Shown piece by piece: positions 62,169 through 64,000 of a stretch of DNA of 64,000 bases (position 1 is the first letter of the stretch; each line of letters starts with the position of its first letter). Source of the DNA: Hyphomicrobiaceae bacterium (GTDB lineage Bacteria > Pseudomonadota > Alphaproteobacteria > Rhizobiales > Hyphomicrobiaceae). A program made the translations under genes and the position numbers. Under the pieces are notes generated by a model. That model searched no databases. It saw only the letters and a list, made by a program, of their open reading frames with translations, and was not told the origin of the DNA. The stretch is from NCBI GenBank assembly GCA_023384095.1, contig JAHDXT010000001.1, positions 186,001 through 250,000 on the forward strand. Reading direction: 5' to 3'.

Positions 62169-63347
62169 TCAGTCCAGGTGCGCTCGGATCGCGTGCCGCT
62201 GCCGGCGCTCGAGGGCGCTCGACAGGATCGCCGCCGTCCGCGCGGCGCCATCGAGGTCGAGGCTCACGGCGGGCTGGGGCAGCGCGAGCGCCCGGCCGAT
62301 CGCCGCGGCCAGCACCTCGACGGAGAGATCCTGCTCGGCCAACGCTATCCCGAGACCGCGCTCCTCGATGAGCGCCGCGCGCCGGGACTGCTCGGTCTCT
62401 CCGCCGTCGGCGAATGGGACGAGCACGGCCCTGCACCTGGCGACGAGGACGTCGGCCACCGTGTTGTAGCCGGCCTGCGAGATGGAGAGCCGGGCGCCGG
62501 CGAGGGCCGCGGCGAGGTCGGGCACGAAGCGCTCGACCGCGACACCCTTGCTTTCGCCATCCGCTCTCAATCTATCCAGGTCCGCCGCGTCCGCATTTGG
62601 CCCGGCGAGCACCAGCCATCTGGCAGAGGCGAGCGACGTGGCGGGCTTGGCGGCGACGGCAGCGGCCAGCAGCTTGCTCCCGACGGCGCCGCCGCCGGCC
62701 GATACGACGACGTCCGCGGCGGCAGCGCTCCGGCGGCCTGTCTCCGGCGGATGTGGGGCCACGATCCCGGAATAGGAGATCATTGACGCGATCTCGTCCG
62801 CCAACGGGAACGTCGCGCCGAGTGTCACGAGCCGCGGGTCGCCATGCACCACCACGAGGTCGAACCAGGCCCGCAGCACCTCGACGGTCTCTCGCGCGCG
62901 GCCCGGTGTTGCGTTTTCCTGCAGGATGTCCCGGATGGAGGCGGCGATGCGCGGCCGGGGAGCCTGGCCATGGGCGGCCTCCAGCAGCGGCATCAGCTCG
63001 AAGCGCATTTGCCGGCGGCCGAACGGGAATGCCTCGATCAGGACGATGTCCGGGCGGCTTTGCGACAAGACCGCGAGCAGCTCGGCCGCACGCTGCGCCT
63101 TGATCCGGCCATCGGCGGGCTCGCCCGCAGCTGTGACGAGCGTGCCGAACCCGTCGGGGCCGGCCTTCAGCGGCAGAAGCTGAATAACGTTGAAACCGGC
63201 GACGTCGAGACCGGCGACAGGCACCCCGCCCAGCACCAGATCGACCGCGAACCCCGCTTCGTGCAGGCCGCGGGCCACCCGCAGGGCGCGGAAGACATGG
63301 CCGACACCCAACAGGTGCTGCACGTAGAACAGGACGCGCCGGGTCAC
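62169..63347 (-). CDS. MurG-like predicted glycosyltransferase (GT28-type fold)
   Basis: It is 392 aa. The N-terminus has VLFYVQHLLGVGHVFRALRV, in which the G-x-G-H pattern marks the GT-B nucleotide-sugar fold of MurG/RedA-like predicted glycosyltransferases (COG4671-type). The C-terminal domain has ARLSISQAGYNTVADVLVARCRAVLVPF, the donor-sugar binding region with a SQAGYNT motif. No signal or membrane segment is seen, so it acts in the cytoplasm on a membrane-linked acceptor. The GTG of the next gene upstream in the run overlaps its start (GTGA, 63344-63347). Confidence 0.88.
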   Translation of the reverse strand: MTRRVLFYVQHLLGVGHVFRALRVARGLHEAGFAVDLVLGGVPVAGLDVAGFNVIQLLPLKAGPDGFGTLVTAAGEPADGRIKAQRAAELLAVLSQSRPDIVLIEAFPFGRRQMRFELMPLLEAAHGQAPRPRIAASIRDILQENATPGRARETVEVLRAWFDLVVVHGDPRLVTLGATFPLADEIASMISYSGIVAPHPPETGRRSAAAADVVVSAGGGAVGSKLLAAAVAAKPATSLASARWLVLAGPNADAADLDRLRADGESKGVAVERFVPDLAAALAGARLSISQAGYNTVADVLVARCRAVLVPFADGGETEQSRRAALIEERGLGIALAEQDLSVEVLAAAIGRALALPQPAVSLDLDGAARTAAILSSALERRQRHAIRAHLD

Positions 63348-64000
63348 TGAGCTGGTTCCAGTGCGAGGCTGCCGCCGTCGGCCCCCAGCGAGGCATCGAG
63401 GAGCGCAACGAGCTCGTCCAGCCCGGGCCGCATGTCGAACTTCGCCCGCACATGCCGCTCTCCAGCGGCCGCCAGCCTCTCCCGCAGGCCGGGGTCGCGA
63501 ATGAGCGCGGCGAGGCCGTCGGCGAGCGCCCCGCTGTCACCCGGCGGCGCCAGCAGCCCGGTCTCCCCGTCGCGGATCAGCTCCGGCACGCCGCCGGCCA
63601 ACGTGGACAGGCAGGCCAGCCGCTGGCTCTGCGCCTCCATCAGCACATTCGGCAGCCCGTCGCGGTCGCCGTTGCCGGCCGTGCGGCAGGGCAACACGAA
63701 GACGTCGGCGGAGCGGTAAGCCTCGAGCACGGTCGACTGCGCCTGCGCGCCCCGCCACGCGATGCGATGGCCGATGCCGAGCGCCCCTGCTCTCTTCGCG
63801 AGCGCCTTCAGCAGCTCCCCTCCGCCGATGTGGGTCAGGGTCCAATGGAGGTCCGCGGGCAGCCGCGCCAGGGCTTCGAGCAGGACGTCGAACCCCTTTT
63901 TCTCGACCGCGCGCCCGACCGTGAGCAGCCGCACGGGATCGGACGGATCGCTGCCGTCCCTGCGCGAGCGCTCTTCTCCGCTGGCGGCAAAGCTGGCGAG
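63344..64000 (-). CDS. glycosyltransferase family 4 protein, C-terminal part (cut by window end)
   Basis: The frame is open to the last base, so the N-terminal half is missing. What is seen is the GT4 C-terminal domain: VRLLTVGRAVEKKGFDVLLEALARL, then IAWRGAQAQSTVLEAYRSAD, the E(x7)E motif in GLPNVLMEAQSQRLACLST (first Glu of the pair) with GGVPELIRDGETGLLAP. The stop overlaps the start of the MurG-like gene by 4 nt, so both are in one operon and probably act on the same glycan or glycolipid, of unknown identity. Confidence 0.88.
   Translation of the reverse strand, partial: LASFAASGEERSRRDGSDPSDPVRLLTVGRAVEKKGFDVLLEALARLPADLHWTLTHIGGGELLKALAKRAGALGIGHRIAWRGAQAQSTVLEAYRSADVFVLPCRTAGNGDRDGLPNVLMEAQSQRLACLSTLAGGVPELIRDGETGLLAPPGDSGALADGLAALIRDPGLRERLAAAGERHVRAKFDMRPGLDELVALLDASLGADGGSLALEPAQ

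Overview
The window is about 67% GC, with one terminal codon-usage style throughout. The gene set points to an alphaproteobacterium, most likely Hyphomicrobiales (Rhizobiales): an Aap-type amino-acid ABC transporter, a class I PHA synthase beside an AlaC-type aminotransferase, hom and glpX, a bactofilin, CtrA-like sites, and G/C-rich palindromic intergenic repeats. The genus cannot be fixed from sequence inspection alone. No rRNA, tRNA, CRISPR array, phage or intact insertion sequence was recognised.

Layout. 1-6.4 kb: end of a YhaN/SMC-like ATPase, a bactofilin, a one-cysteine Bcp peroxiredoxin and a 1.2-kaa AsmA/DUF3971-like envelope protein. 6.5-10.9 kb: polar amino-acid ABC transporter in the order aapP-J-Q-M. 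11-13.8 kb: GMC oxidoreductase, GNAT protein and a 72-aa protein. 14-17.1 kb: phosphotransacetylase divergent from a short citrate synthase, then two small exported proteins. 17.4-20.8 kb: a three-gene MacAB/YknXYZ-type exporter whose adaptor carries two LTDEQ motifs. 21.3-29.8 kb: superoxide dismutase, patatin-like lipoprotein, cytochrome c, tgt-queA, hemN, and the group tag / HD hydrolase / ygfZ. 30-34.4 kb: dihydroorotase-like protein, class V aminotransferase, cyclophilin, coaD and a cysteine-protease-like hypothetical. 34.5-38.3 kb: a catabolic-looking cluster (PdxA-like dehydrogenase, Bug binding protein, amidohydrolase, cyclase). 38.8-44.9 kb: a complete dipeptide/oligopeptide ABC operon, split by a repeat-filled gap. 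44.9-50.9 kb: a conserved core block (phaC, lipoprotein, alaC-like, hom, glpX). 51-52.6 kb: a GMC oxidoreductase remnant and an FAD oxidoreductase.

The most interesting region is 52.9-62.1 kb. Eight minus-strand genes run phosphonoacetate hydrolase (phnA) - zinc alcohol dehydrogenase - aldehyde dehydrogenase - phnD - phnE - phnC - phnE - TPR lipoprotein, with a LysR gene divergent from phnA. There is no 2-AEP transaminase (phnW) and no C-P lyase in the window. The enzymes form a logical chain alcohol -> aldehyde -> phosphonoacetate -> acetate + phosphate. That would suit a hydroxylated substrate such as 2-hydroxyethylphosphonate better than the usual 2-aminoethylphosphonate. The window ends in two overlapping glycosyltransferase genes, the last cut by the window edge.

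A recurring architectural theme is a strong hairpin just after each ABC binding-protein gene (aapJ, dppA, phnD) and before the permease gene, a layout expected to give more binding protein than permease.
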